37,006 bases of DNA from Deltaproteobacteria bacterium. Its GTDB lineage: Bacteria; Desulfobacterota; Binatia; UBA9968. This document shows, in pieces, positions 7,297 through 16,300 of this stretch. Positions within the stretch are counted from its first letter, which is position 1. Each line of letters opens with the position of its first letter. The notes beneath the pieces are model-generated. The model did not search any database, was not told the origin of the DNA, and worked only from the letters and a program-made list of their open reading frames with translations. The translations under genes and the position numbers were made by a program. The stretch lies in the NCBI GenBank assembly GCA_016193465.1, contig JACPSE010000207.1, forward strand, positions 1-37,006, written 5' to 3'.

Positions 7297-7422
7297 ATGA
7301 CTCCCACGGAAGCCACCATCCATTGGATCAGCAAGACTAATTACGACAGCATCCCTCGTGAAGCAATAAAAATAGATGATGGAAGGTCTGCGTGCTGGGC
7401 TCATGCCAAGAACCTTAGGTAA
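7297..7422 (+). pseudogene. N-terminal scrap of a MmgE/PrpD gene
   Basis: The first 26 codons from ATG 7297 (MTPTEATIHWISKTNYDSIP, then REAIKI) align with the N-terminus of the intact gene starting at 7478 (MGPTEAVARWIRETNYESIP, then SDAVKM). Homology then stops and the frame ends at 7420-7422. This is the remnant of a duplicated MmgE/PrpD gene directly upstream of an intact paralogue. It shows that this family also duplicated in tandem here and then lost a copy by deletion. Confidence 0.75.
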
Positions 7423-7477
7423 GGTAGCGTTTGTTTAATCAGGTGGTTCTGATCGCTCACCGCAATAGGAGGTACGC

Positions 7478-8878
7478 ATGGGTCCTACAGAAGCGGTCGC
7501 TCGTTGGATTAGAGAGACAAACTACGAAAGCATTCCTTCCGACGCGGTAAAAATGGCCCAGGAGGTCTGCTTTGACTGTCTTGGGGTGTTGCTAGCGGGA
7601 TCCGTCCAACCCCACGGCAGGATTTTTACTCGATATATCGAAGGGCTTGGGGGGCGAGCGGAGGCTACAGTATTGCCTAGAGGCTTTCGTACCTCAGCCT
7701 GTAATGCTGCCCTAGGCAACGGGACCCTCAGCCATGTTTTGGATTACGATGATAGCGGTGCCTTTTCCCATCCCTCTTGTGTTCTCTTTCCCGCCCTGCT
7801 TGCCCTAGGCGAGAAAATGGACGTCTCCGGAAGAGACCTGATCGAGGCCTATGTGGTCGGCTGTGAGGTGGGAACTAAGCTGGCTTCCTCTTATCCCAAC
7901 TCACGCGGCTTCCATAAAATGGCTGTGTTTGGACGGATGGCCTCTACATCGGCCTGCGCCAAGCTTCTTCACCTCGATGAGAGACAAATTCGGATGGCCC
8001 TGGGGATTGCTAGCTCTATGGCCTCAGGGCTCGTGAGCAACCATGGGACGATGACCAAGCCCCTCCATGCTGGGTTGGCTGCGCGGGATGGGCTGATGGC
8101 CGCAGAGCTAGCTGCGCAGGGCTGGACTGCCGGAGAGGACATCGTTGAGCACGCTGTGGGACTGATCGCTACCTTCTGTGGCAAGGGAGCAGACGTGTCT
8201 GGGGATGTAAAGAGTTTGGGGAAACCTTTTATCACTCATGACGCGATCACCATCAAAAAGTATCCGTGTGGCGGAGGCAACCACCCGACGTTGGATAGTG
8301 TTCTCTCGTTGATGGAGGAGCATCACTTTGATTACCGAGACGTAGAAGAGATCGAAGTTCAGCAGTCTTATCAGTCGCATTACGTGCTTTATGGGAAACC
8401 CTGCACCGGACTGGAAGGCAAGTTCAGCATTGTCTACACCACGGCCGCTGCGTTAGTTCAAGGGAAGGTGGATATTGACACGTTTACCGATGACCGGGTG
8501 CGGGACCCTCGTATTCAGGAGGCGATGGATAAAGTGCGCGTTCGGCTTTTAAGCAGATGGGAGGAGTGGGAGGACAGGATCTCTCGCAAGTGGCCCACCG
8601 GCTCGACTGGTTTTACGGGAAGGGGCGTTCGGATACGGCTGAAGGATGGCCGGCTGCTCACCAAGACTATCTCGCCTAAGGAAATGCTGGGTTCGCCCCA
8701 GAATCCATGGGGCTTCGAGAATGTTCGGGCCAAGTTTGAATCCAACGCGAGCCTGGCTTTGCCCACGGAGAAGGTCGAGGAAGCGGTTCGGCTCTGGTCA
8801 AAGATTGTGGAAGTGAAGAAAATTCGCGAGGCCATCGCCTGCATGGTGGGAGGCGAGGGGCACAGCTTGGAGGGGTGA
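7478..8878 (+). CDS. MmgE/PrpD family protein M1
   Basis: 466 residues, normal length. The family includes 2-methylcitrate dehydratase and cis-aconitate decarboxylase, which handle di- and tricarboxylates. Visible hallmarks: NGTLSHVLDYDD at 81-92 with the conserved His and Asp, KPLHAGLAARDG at 194-205 (catalytic-type Lys and His), and KKYPCGGGNHP near 260-270. The ATG has a strong TAGGAGGT ribosome site. It is close to M2 (9210-10598) across the whole length, and is followed after one base by the remains of a ComA-like gene. The exact substrate is unknown: the family signature alone does not separate methylcitrate dehydratase from other activities, and no methylcitrate-cycle genes are nearby. 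Confidence 0.9.
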   Translation: MGPTEAVARWIRETNYESIPSDAVKMAQEVCFDCLGVLLAGSVQPHGRIFTRYIEGLGGRAEATVLPRGFRTSACNAALGNGTLSHVLDYDDSGAFSHPSCVLFPALLALGEKMDVSGRDLIEAYVVGCEVGTKLASSYPNSRGFHKMAVFGRMASTSACAKLLHLDERQIRMALGIASSMASGLVSNHGTMTKPLHAGLAARDGLMAAELAAQGWTAGEDIVEHAVGLIATFCGKGADVSGDVKSLGKPFITHDAITIKKYPCGGGNHPTLDSVLSLMEEHHFDYRDVEEIEVQQSYQSHYVLYGKPCTGLEGKFSIVYTTAAALVQGKVDIDTFTDDRVRDPRIQEAMDKVRVRLLSRWEEWEDRISRKWPTGSTGFTGRGVRIRLKDGRLLTKTISPKEMLGSPQNPWGFENVRAKFESNASLALPTEKVEEAVRLWSKIVEVKKIREAIACMVGGEGHSLEG

Positions 8879-8879
8879 T

Positions 8880-9211
8880 ATGTCAGAAGAGAAAAGAATC
8901 TTCGGTTTCCTGCGATACCCGAAAGGACCCGCAAACCCAGGACTAATGGGTTGACGATGGTCTTGGAAGGTGATTACAAGCACGCTGTTGCTGGCACGCA
9001 CTGGATCGAGGATCTTGTGGAATGGGGTGCTCAATGGATAAGGTGACCCACACGATGATGTTCCAGTCCCGGGACTTAGTCCTGAAAAAGCTCGCACTTC
9101 TGAGGAAGCACGGTATCCAGCCTTACATTGGGGGAAACACCATGGAGTCAGCAGTTCAGCAGCATGCCGTGGAGCCCTATCTGGATGAGTTGCAGGAACT
9201 AGGGCTCAACT
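8880..9211 (+). pseudogene. Frameshifted, truncated ComA-like (phosphosulfolactate synthase family) gene
   Basis: ATG 8880 follows M1 by one base and gives EEKRIFGFLRYP, matching the start of the intact ComA-like genes at 27627 and 28581. The frame then stops. Reading continues in another frame as ERTRKPRTNGLTM, EGDYKHAVAGTHWIEDLVEW, and in a third as THTMMFQSRDLVLKKLALLR, HGIQPYIGG. Homology ends at about 9211, where it abuts the 3' end of M2 on the opposite strand; more than half of the gene is missing. At least two frameshifts plus the truncation mark it as dead, and the break is probably a rearrangement point. Confidence 0.85.
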
Positions 9212-10598
9212 ACCCCTTTTCTTCAGCAGGTATAACGCACCTCATAGCCTCGCGTATCTCCTTGATGTCCTCCAGGGCCGCCCACACCTTCGCGGCCTCG
9301 GCTGCTTTTTCTTCCGGCAGCGCCAGGCGCGCGTTGCGCTCGAACTTCGCCCGGATGTTTTCGAACGGCCACGGGTTCTTGGGCTCTCCGAGCACTTCGT
9401 CCGGGGGGATATTCTTGCTGAGAACCTTTCCGTTCTTCAGGCGCACCTGGACGGCCCTGTTGGTGTGCCCCGTCGATCCTCCGGGCCAGCGCGACTCCGC
9501 GCGGTCCAGCCCTACTTCCCAGAGCGTAATGACGCGCACTCGCACTTTCTCCATGGTTTCCTGGATACGAGGGTCCCGAATCCGCTCCTCGGTGAAGGTG
9601 TTGATGTCGATATACCCCTGCACCAGCGTGGCGGCCGGAATGTATACCATGCTGAATTTCGCCTCCAACCCGGTGCGGGGCTTCGCGATCATCGCATAAT
9701 GGGACTGGTAGCTTTGCGGCACTTCGACTTCCTCGACATCCCGGTAATCAAACGAGTGCTCCTCCATCAACGCCAGCAGCGCGTCGATCACGCGGTGATT
9801 CGCGCCGCCGCAGGGATATTTCTTGATGCCGACGGCATCCTGCACGCGGTAGGGCTTCCCGAGGTCTTTCACCAATCCCCACACCTCGTCCGCGTCGCCG
9901 CAGAAGCTCGCCATAAAGCCGGCGGGATGCTCCAGAATGCGGTCCCCGGCGGTCCATCCCCTCGCCGCCATCTCCGTCGCCATCACGCCGTCGCGCGCGG
10001 CCAGGCCCGCGTGGAGCGGCTTCGTCATCGTCCCGTGATTGTAGCTCACCCCGGAAGCCATAGACCCGGCGATGCCCAGGGCCATCTGAATCTGCTTCAC
10101 ATCCAAGCGCAGCAGCTTGGCGCACGCCACGGCGGCACCTATGCGCCCGAACACCGCCATTTTATGGAAAGCGACGCTATGAAGCCCCCTGCTCAAAGCG
10201 TGTCCCACCTCGCGGCCGATGACGTTGGCCTCGAGAATATCCTTTCCGGACGCGTCCCTCTTTTCCCCGAGCGCCACCAGCGCGGCCAAAAGAATGGACG
10301 CGGCATGCGAAAGCATCCCCCTGTCGTCGTAATCGAGCGCGTGGCCGAACGTGCCGTTGGCGAAAGCGGCGTGCGCTGCGGAGGTCCGCTGTCCCGCGCC
10401 CACGATGGCAGCCTGTGGCGAGCCGCCGAGCTCCTGGATGTAGCCGAGCATGATTTTTCCCAGCGGCTGCACCGACCCCGCCAGCATGCAGCCCATCGCG
10501 TCGAAGCTCGCGACGGCGGCTGCTCGCTTGGCGTCCTCGGGGATGTCCTCGTAGTTCGTCTCGACGATCCAGCGCGCCACCGCTTCAGTTATGCTCAT
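9210..10598 (-). CDS. MmgE/PrpD family protein M2
   Basis: 462 residues from ATG 10598, chosen because AGGAGGG lies just upstream; the frame is open to 10667 without homology. It is closely related to M1: MSITEAVARWIVETNYEDIP at the start, GTFGHALDYDD, TMTKPLHAGLAARDG, KKYPCGGANH, and SYQSHYAMIAKPRTGLEAKF. The catalytic-type Lys and His of KPLHAG are kept. It is transcribed towards M1 and diverges from M3, with a 180-base spacer between starts. GC content looks higher than in M1, so it may have a separate history. The 3' end coincides with the broken ComA-like gene. Confidence 0.9.
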   Translation of the reverse strand: MSITEAVARWIVETNYEDIPEDAKRAAAVASFDAMGCMLAGSVQPLGKIMLGYIQELGGSPQAAIVGAGQRTSAAHAAFANGTFGHALDYDDRGMLSHAASILLAALVALGEKRDASGKDILEANVIGREVGHALSRGLHSVAFHKMAVFGRIGAAVACAKLLRLDVKQIQMALGIAGSMASGVSYNHGTMTKPLHAGLAARDGVMATEMAARGWTAGDRILEHPAGFMASFCGDADEVWGLVKDLGKPYRVQDAVGIKKYPCGGANHRVIDALLALMEEHSFDYRDVEEVEVPQSYQSHYAMIAKPRTGLEAKFSMVYIPAATLVQGYIDINTFTEERIRDPRIQETMEKVRVRVITLWEVGLDRAESRWPGGSTGHTNRAVQVRLKNGKVLSKNIPPDEVLGEPKNPWPFENIRAKFERNARLALPEEKAAEAAKVWAALEDIKEIREAMRCVIPAEEKG

Positions 10599-10681
10599 CT
10601 GTTTCCCTCCTACAGTGTGTGGATTTCTGGCTTGGCTATCAAAACATACGAGCATGCAGTGTGTCAATGTAATGTAACGAC

Positions 10682-10700
10682 CCGGCGCCTTGAGCGCCGG
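10682..10700. promoter_or_regulatory. Perfect hairpin in the M2/M3 divergent spacer
   Basis: CCGGCGC (10682-10688) and GCGCCGG (10694-10700) form a perfect 7-base stem with a 5-base loop. It lies between the divergent starts of M2 (10598) and M3 (10779). A CAGTGTGT word also occurs twice, near 10613 and 10652, in the same spacer. This could be an operator or transcript structure; no specific regulator can be named. Confidence 0.3.
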
Positions 10701-10778
10701 AGGCGGCCGTGCTATATGGGATGCGTATCCAATGTCTTATCCAAGCTTTCGGATCGGGAAAATCGCGGATCTGGATCG

Positions 10779-12149
10779 ATGATGAAAACGATAAGCGAAG
10801 GCATTGCAGAGTTCGTATCCGGCCTCGAATTCGACCACATCCCTCCCTCTATTGTTTCCAAGACGAAAGATCTCGTGCTGGACCATTTGGGAGTGGCTTC
10901 GTTCGGCGCGACTACGACCTGGGGCAAAGCCGTCGCAAAAACGGTCGGCGAGCTGGGCGGCAGAGAGGAAAGCTCCATCTACTTCACGAGGCGCAGGGCG
11001 CCCGCTATGCACTCTGCTCTGGTCAACGGCACCTTCGCCCATGGCTTCGAGCTGGACGACCACTACCGCGGCGTGCACTCGGGTTGTGTCGTGATTCCGG
11101 CTGCCATAGCTGCAGGCGAGAGGGAGGGGATTGACGGTCGCACGCTGATCACGGCCATCGTTTGCGGCTACGAGGTTCTGGCGCGGCTGGCCATGGCGAT
11201 GCCGCACATATCGGACCATGGCCATCACACAACGGGGACGCTGGGTGCCTTCGGCTCCGCTGTCGCCGCCGGCAAGATTCTCGGGCTGGACACGGCCTGC
11301 CTGACCTCCGCGCTCGGGCTCGCGGGTAATTTTCCCACCGGACTCTGTGAATTTTACAGAGGCACGATGGAGAAGAGAGTCTTCGCTGGGAGAGCGTCGG
11401 AATCTGGCATCCTGGCCTCTCTGTTGGCACGGGCGGGCGTCACGGGGGCGAAGACAATCTTCGAAGGGGATCTCGGCTTTTGTCGCACGTTCGGCGAGCG
11501 CGTTGCGCTCGAAAAGCTGCTCGAGGGGTTAGGAGAGAGATTCTATACGGAGAAATTCTATCTCAAGCGTTATCCTTGCGCCGGAACCAATCATCCCCAC
11601 ATCGATGCGGCCGCGGCGCTTCACGACGGGAACCAAGAGGTCTTTGCCCATGCCGAAAACGTATGTGGAATCGTCATCGAGGGCGGTAAGCGTTATCGCG
11701 GAAAAGATATCCTGAACCGGCGTCGAGTCGCGCTCGAGGTCCAGGGCGTCATGGCCGCGCAATACAGCATCCCCTACGCCGTGGTGGTGGCGTTATACAG
11801 AGGGCGACCCGGGGTCCGGGATTTTTCGGAGGAGAGCATTGCGGATCCGGCGATACAATCTTTGCTCCGGCGGTGCAAGGTGGTGAGAAGGGAGAGATTC
11901 TCGGGGATGGGGAAGATAACGGTCAAGCTCAGGGACGGGGGGAGTCTTTCCCGCGATGTGGTCGATACGAATCTCACGGTTGCCGAAGTGAATAAAGAGG
12001 CCCTGGTGGACAAGTTCCTCGACTTGACCTCCTCTACGTTCGAGAGAGGGCAGGCGGAGGAGATCATGCAATCGGTGGAGAGGCTGGAAGCGCTGACGGA
12101 TGTTCGGCGCCTTACGGAGATCCTGGTCCCCGGCCGCCCGAATCCGTGA
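10779..12149 (+). CDS. MmgE/PrpD family protein M3 (divergent)
   Basis: 456 residues from ATG 10779 (a second ATG follows at once); the open frame reaches much further upstream, but only as the antisense of M2. Family blocks: NGTFAHGFELDDHYRG, KILGLDTACLTSALGLAGNF, KRYPCAGTNHPHIDAA, SIPYAVVVALYRG. The KPLHAGxAARDG block of M1 and M2 is replaced by EKRVFAGRASESG, so the active-site His is Phe here. The protein is likely to act on a different substrate or by a modified mechanism. It is followed by solute-binding gene S1 on the same strand, an enzyme plus binding-protein pairing also seen with M4 and S5. Confidence 0.85.
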   Translation: MMKTISEGIAEFVSGLEFDHIPPSIVSKTKDLVLDHLGVASFGATTTWGKAVAKTVGELGGREESSIYFTRRRAPAMHSALVNGTFAHGFELDDHYRGVHSGCVVIPAAIAAGEREGIDGRTLITAIVCGYEVLARLAMAMPHISDHGHHTTGTLGAFGSAVAAGKILGLDTACLTSALGLAGNFPTGLCEFYRGTMEKRVFAGRASESGILASLLARAGVTGAKTIFEGDLGFCRTFGERVALEKLLEGLGERFYTEKFYLKRYPCAGTNHPHIDAAAALHDGNQEVFAHAENVCGIVIEGGKRYRGKDILNRRRVALEVQGVMAAQYSIPYAVVVALYRGRPGVRDFSEESIADPAIQSLLRRCKVVRRERFSGMGKITVKLRDGGSLSRDVVDTNLTVAEVNKEALVDKFLDLTSSTFERGQAEEIMQSVERLEALTDVRRLTEILVPGRPNP

Positions 12150-12238
12150 CGGCAGCCGATTGACAGATCCGGAGCAGATCGAGTATGTAGCTTGTGGCCG
12201 TGAGGTGTGGCGAGGCCATCTTAACAGGAGGCTGGAAA

Positions 12239-13318
12239 ATGGACAGAGTCGAACATTGCCCGCATTCCGGATCGCGGCTGGCTCGCGGGCTCGCAGCGGC
12301 CGCATTCGCGGTCGCGATCCCCGCCGCATGGATATTTATGCCAGATTCGATGGCGCTCTCGCAAGAGACGGCGCAGCAGAGAGAAGCCCGGCTCGTCGAG
12401 GGGGCAAAGCGAGAGGGGAAGGTGATTTGGTGGACTCCGGGGGCGGCGAGGCATTTGGAGCAGGTGCTGGGGAAGTTCCGGCAGAAGTATCCCTTCATCA
12501 AGACGGAATTGTGGCGAGCGGGGGGATCGGAGGTCCGGGAGAAGGTCTTCTCGGAGGCAAGGGCGGGCGTCTACAACGTCGACATCACCGGCGCCGACCT
12601 GGAAGACATCATCGAGGCGAGAAAGCTCGGGCTCATGAAAAAACACGACTGGCCCAACACGCGGGACTGGGCTCCCGGCCGCTACCGGGACTCCGAAGGA
12701 TATTGGGTCGCGCGCCACGTCCTTGTGGCGGTGTCGGTATACAATACCCAATCCATTCCTCCAGCCGAAGCTCCTAAGGGCTGGTCGGACCTGCTGAACC
12801 CGAAATGGAAAGGCGAGATTTCCATACCGAAGGATTTCGACTGGGCGATGATGTTGTGGTCTGCCTGGGGGAAGGAAAAGACCGCCAGCTACCTCAAGGA
12901 ATTCGCCAAGAACAAGCCGGTCGTCGGAGCCGGACACAACGCAAGAGCGGAACTGTTGGCGGCGGGCGCGATGAAGATCGACATGCGCATCAATCTGAGC
13001 GACGTGCTGGAGTACCAGGGAAAGGGGGCCCCGATCGAATGGGTGAGAGCCGATCCGATCATATCGAAGGGCACGCCCATGTTCATCGCGGAGCGGGCGC
13101 CGCATCCGAACGCGGCGGTGCTGTTTGCAGACTGGTTCACCTCGCTGGAAGGACAGAAGGCGTATCATGACGCGACGGGCACCATGATGCCGCACCCAGC
13201 GCTTAAAACAAGGTTGACCGAAGTCCTGAAAGGACTCAATTTGGCGCCGACCCCTGCGGACATCGCCCTGCAAAGCAGGGAAATCGCCAAGATATACGGG
13301 GAACTTTTCTGGAAGTAG
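12239..13318 (+). CDS. Extracellular solute-binding protein S1 (SBP_bac / FbpA-like fold)
   Basis: 359 residues from ATG 12239, placed 7 bases after AGGAGG; the frame is open to 12194. A signal peptide spans about 13-40 (hydrophobic AAAAFAVAIPAAWIFM). The mature protein has the group pattern REARLVEGAKREGKVIWW, KKHDWPNTRDW, APKGWSDLLNPKWKGEISI, WSAWGKEKT, GAPIEWVRADP, RAPHPNAAVLFADWFTSLEG and the end IYGELFWK. The IPKDFDW, GAGHNAR and QGKGAP variants group it with S6. It is an ABC-type periplasmic binding protein; no permease or ATPase follows on this strand. It pairs with M3 and converges on the broken permease. Confidence 0.9.
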   Translation: MDRVEHCPHSGSRLARGLAAAAFAVAIPAAWIFMPDSMALSQETAQQREARLVEGAKREGKVIWWTPGAARHLEQVLGKFRQKYPFIKTELWRAGGSEVREKVFSEARAGVYNVDITGADLEDIIEARKLGLMKKHDWPNTRDWAPGRYRDSEGYWVARHVLVAVSVYNTQSIPPAEAPKGWSDLLNPKWKGEISIPKDFDWAMMLWSAWGKEKTASYLKEFAKNKPVVGAGHNARAELLAAGAMKIDMRINLSDVLEYQGKGAPIEWVRADPIISKGTPMFIAERAPHPNAAVLFADWFTSLEGQKAYHDATGTMMPHPALKTRLTEVLKGLNLAPTPADIALQSREIAKIYGELFWK

Positions 13319-13482
13319 GATTGAGCACTTTCTCACCGCTCGTCACGATCTCTTGAAATCTGGGCATATTCGTCACCTTCAAGATAAGGACCTGCTGAAA
13401 AAAACCCGATCCAGATCCAAATCATCCTGCCTATGAAGCAGTAACGCAGGTTGGTCTACAGGCAGTCCAGAATTGTTCTCTC

Positions 13483-15088
13483 TTATGAGATAGAGACCCG
13501 CCCCAGGTGTTTTCGTCCGATGAAGGTTACGATAGCGAGGAGCAGGACCAAAATCACCGAGACTGCTCCCACTTCCGCGATCGTGCCCGCCTGCCAAAGC
13601 TCCCATATGATAATCGAAAGCAGGTTGCTCTTCGGAGAATACAGCAGGATGGCCGTCGAAATCTCCCTCACAACATGGGAGAAAATATATATGAAACCGG
13701 AAGCGAAAGCAGAGACTAGGAGAGGCGTCAGTATGCGCCTAAAGGTTTGCCACCACGAGGCGCCGCTCACTTCCGATACTTCTTCTAACTCCTTATGGAT
13801 TTGGAGGAGGGCTGTGTTGGTGCTTCTCGTGGCCCAAGGCATGTACTTTGTTACAAAGGCGATGAGAAGAATCCATAATGTTCCGTAGATAGGAATCGGT
13901 AGGTTGAGATATAGGAACATTAAAGCCAGCCCCATAACGATTCCAGGTATGGCAATCGGAGTAAATGCCAGGAAATCCAATATCCTCCGGCCCGGGACCC
14001 TAGAACGGACTACGATCCAAGAAATTACGGCAGCAAGAAACATGGTGATGCACCCGCCAAGGATAGCAAGCAGAAGGCTGTTTTTTGCAGAATCCAAAAC
14101 GCCAGGATATTTCAATGCATTGAGATAGCTAACGAGGGACAGGGAGCGGAATGCCCTCATCGATGGCACTTGGTAATATGGAAGGAGTGAAGCCCAAACA
14201 AGAGCTAACATGGGGAGAACTACGTCCAGGAATAAAAAGCTAAAAAGGAACGCAGTCCCTAGATACCGCCACTTACCGAGGTCTATAGGTCGAGGTTTGT
14301 AGCCCTTACCCGTGACTGTTACGTACCTCTCGCTTTTAATCAGGACGCGCTGATAGAATAATGTTCCGATAACAGTGATAACCAAGACAGTAATACCGAG
14401 CGCGGCTGCCAGCCCGTAGTCGGGCGGAGACTGATGCATGGCGAGGTAGATCTTTGTGCCAAATACATGAATTTTTGCCGGAAGACCTATTATGGCCGGA
14501 ACCTCAAAGGCGTCCACGGAATTGATAAAACTGTAAATCAAGGCTGCCGCTGTAGCTGGCAACATAAGCGGCAAGGTAATACGTCGCATGGTGGCAGAGT
14601 TGCCAGATCCGCATGTGGCTGCAGACTCTTCCAGGGAAGGATCCATAGACCGCAGTGCTCCCGCTAGCATTAGGAACATAACCGGCACGCTTCGCAGACC
14701 TCCGATTGCGAGGGTGGAGGAGCATAATCCAGGCAATAGAAGCGATCATGCCCGGGATAATGGTGGCGACTATCGCGATTACATACGCCAGATCTCGCAA
14801 GGGCGCGTTTGTGCGCTCGACCAACCAAGCCATAGCAAAGGCGATGAAGAAAGCAATCAGAGTGCCTCCGCCTGCATATATAAAACTGTTAGCGATAAGC
14901 GGATAGAGGGTAGGATCCAAGTAAGCGTTGGTGAAATTAGCGAGAGTGAGTGGTCCAGGCACACCAGGAGGCGTGGTCTTCAAGCTGTTCCAGATGAGCA
15001 TGACAAGAGGTGCCAGCACAAGGTAGACCACCAGTGCTGTCGTACAAACCAAGAACAGCGTGTCCAAGCGAGGTTTTCGGTCCATCAT
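13483..15088 (-). pseudogene. FbpB-like two-domain ABC permease, disrupted
   Basis: A ~560-residue two-domain permease of the ferric/thiamine/putative sulfate type, split near 14715. The N-terminal part (15088 down) has MMDRKPRLDTLFLV, then transmembrane helices up to IIPGMIASIAWIMLLHP, where the frame turns to nonsense. The second frame resumes at GLRSVPVMFLMLAGALRSMD, missing the ~25-30 residues that normally lie between, and continues through both EAA loops (EESAATCGSG...ITLPLML and LEEVSEVSGASWW...ILTPLL) to 13483. A frameshift with a small deletion therefore breaks the first domain. The C-terminal 400 residues are intact and recent-looking. It is the only permease gene in the window and lies at the distal end of the minus-strand array. 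Confidence 0.85.
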
Positions 15089-15145
15089 CTATTTGCTAGA
15101 ATTTCAGCTAGAAGCAGTGATCCAGGCTGTCCGCTAAGGCGTTTG

Positions 15146-16282
15146 TCACTGTGGCCATACAATCACCTCGTCACCGGAGACTTTCAATTCCGTCCCCAGC
15201 TCCCCGCACCATTTGGCCATATAGTCCACGACCTGCTGGAAACCGGGCTCATCCGGGCTGAGAAACCGAGGCTCGGCATTTTGGTTGATCCAAACGGGAA
15301 AAAACGATAGCCACTGGATCGCTTTGTTTTTGATCACGCACCTGACCATCATTGAATATCTGCGATCCCCTTGCGCATTGTCCCGGACTCCCGGCAAATG
15401 TTTCCCGTAGCCGTATTTCGGGCTCGTGCTGGAGTGGAAGGCTCCGGGAGGAGGCGAGAGATGGTGAGGCGTCTCCTCGGCGAAGTTCCCGAGGCTGAAG
15501 AAGATCGCCTTGCCCTTGTAGATCTCGATTCCCTTAATCAGGTGGGCATGGGTGCCCAAGATCAGATCCGCCCCCGCATCGATAGCCCTGTGGCCGACCG
15601 TAAATTGATAATCAGCCAACATCCCCGGAATGTGGTGTATCCCCCAGTGCATCGACACCACAACCACATCTGCCGTCGCCTTTGCCTGCCTAATGTCCCC
15701 CTCCATGGCGACAACGTCCTCTTCTCGAGGAATCGTGATGACCCTAGGGGGTGTGCCCGCCTGGTACTCCTGCGCCTCAAAATAGGTCGATACTTTGATC
15801 GGGGCACACCCGGCTTTTTCATCTCGCGCTTCATATTCATCGGGAAGAACCGAGTTGTAGTCCAAAAAAGCCACCCTGGTCCCCTTACGCTCTATAATTG
15901 CTGGCCTCCTGGCCTCCTCCAGGTTCTTGCCGACGCCAATCACCTCGATGCCGTTGGCGTGCAGCACCTCGATTGACTCCAGGAGCGACTCAGGACCGTA
16001 GTCAAAGCAGTGGTTACTGGCGTTTGTGACGAGATGAAACCCGGCGTAGAGGAGCGACTTTACATTGTCCGGATGAACGCGCGCGTACCATCCCGGGTGA
16101 GCCCTGTATTGAAGCCCTCCCTTGGTTGAGAAATTGCGCTCGAGCTGGCAGAGAACAATGTCGGCTTTCCCGAGCTTATCTACCACGTTGACAAAAAGTG
16201 ATTCCGGCGGGTCGCCATACTCGATCCGCCGGGGACCGACATCGCCGACAGCATGAATAATGACCTCTCCGTTGTTGCTCAT
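15146..16282 (-). CDS. CapA-like (PGA_cap) metallophosphoesterase C1, type B
   Basis: 378 residues, no signal peptide or membrane helix. Calcineurin-like metal-binding motifs of the PGA_cap family are present: Asp14 in AVGDVGPRR, Glu48 in CQLERNF, Asn90-His91 in NASNHCFDYG, His212 in MHWGIHH, His245 and His247 in GTHAHLIKG, plus the family SLGNF at 263-267. The last 60 residues (FFPVWINQNAEPRFL, WCGELGTELKV, GDEVIVW) form a conserved tail shared by all six copies. Classical CapA/PgsA is membrane-anchored and serves poly-gamma-glutamate synthesis or export; the soluble form here is likely a hydrolase of another substrate. AGGGGGAACG precedes the ATG. It lies 18 bases after S2. Confidence 0.88.
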   Translation of the reverse strand: MSNNGEVIIHAVGDVGPRRIEYGDPPESLFVNVVDKLGKADIVLCQLERNFSTKGGLQYRAHPGWYARVHPDNVKSLLYAGFHLVTNASNHCFDYGPESLLESIEVLHANGIEVIGVGKNLEEARRPAIIERKGTRVAFLDYNSVLPDEYEARDEKAGCAPIKVSTYFEAQEYQAGTPPRVITIPREEDVVAMEGDIRQAKATADVVVVSMHWGIHHIPGMLADYQFTVGHRAIDAGADLILGTHAHLIKGIEIYKGKAIFFSLGNFAEETPHHLSPPPGAFHSSTSPKYGYGKHLPGVRDNAQGDRRYSMMVRCVIKNKAIQWLSFFPVWINQNAEPRFLSPDEPGFQQVVDYMAKWCGELGTELKVSGDEVIVWPQ

Positions 16283-16300
16283 CGTTCCCCCTTTTGTGGA

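Noticed and set aside
9465-10778. An open frame of 894 codons (9465-12149) whose first half could be read as a large N-terminal extension of M3
   Set aside because: This half is exactly antisense to the M2 gene, which has clear family homology and a ribosome site. The Arg/His/Pro-rich composition is typical of antisense reading of GC-rich genes. M3 homology begins at the ATG at 10779.
12221-13336. A 371-codon open frame on the minus strand over S1
   Set aside because: Antisense shadow of S1; no motif or plausible composition. Similar long shadows over the other array genes were dropped for the same reason.
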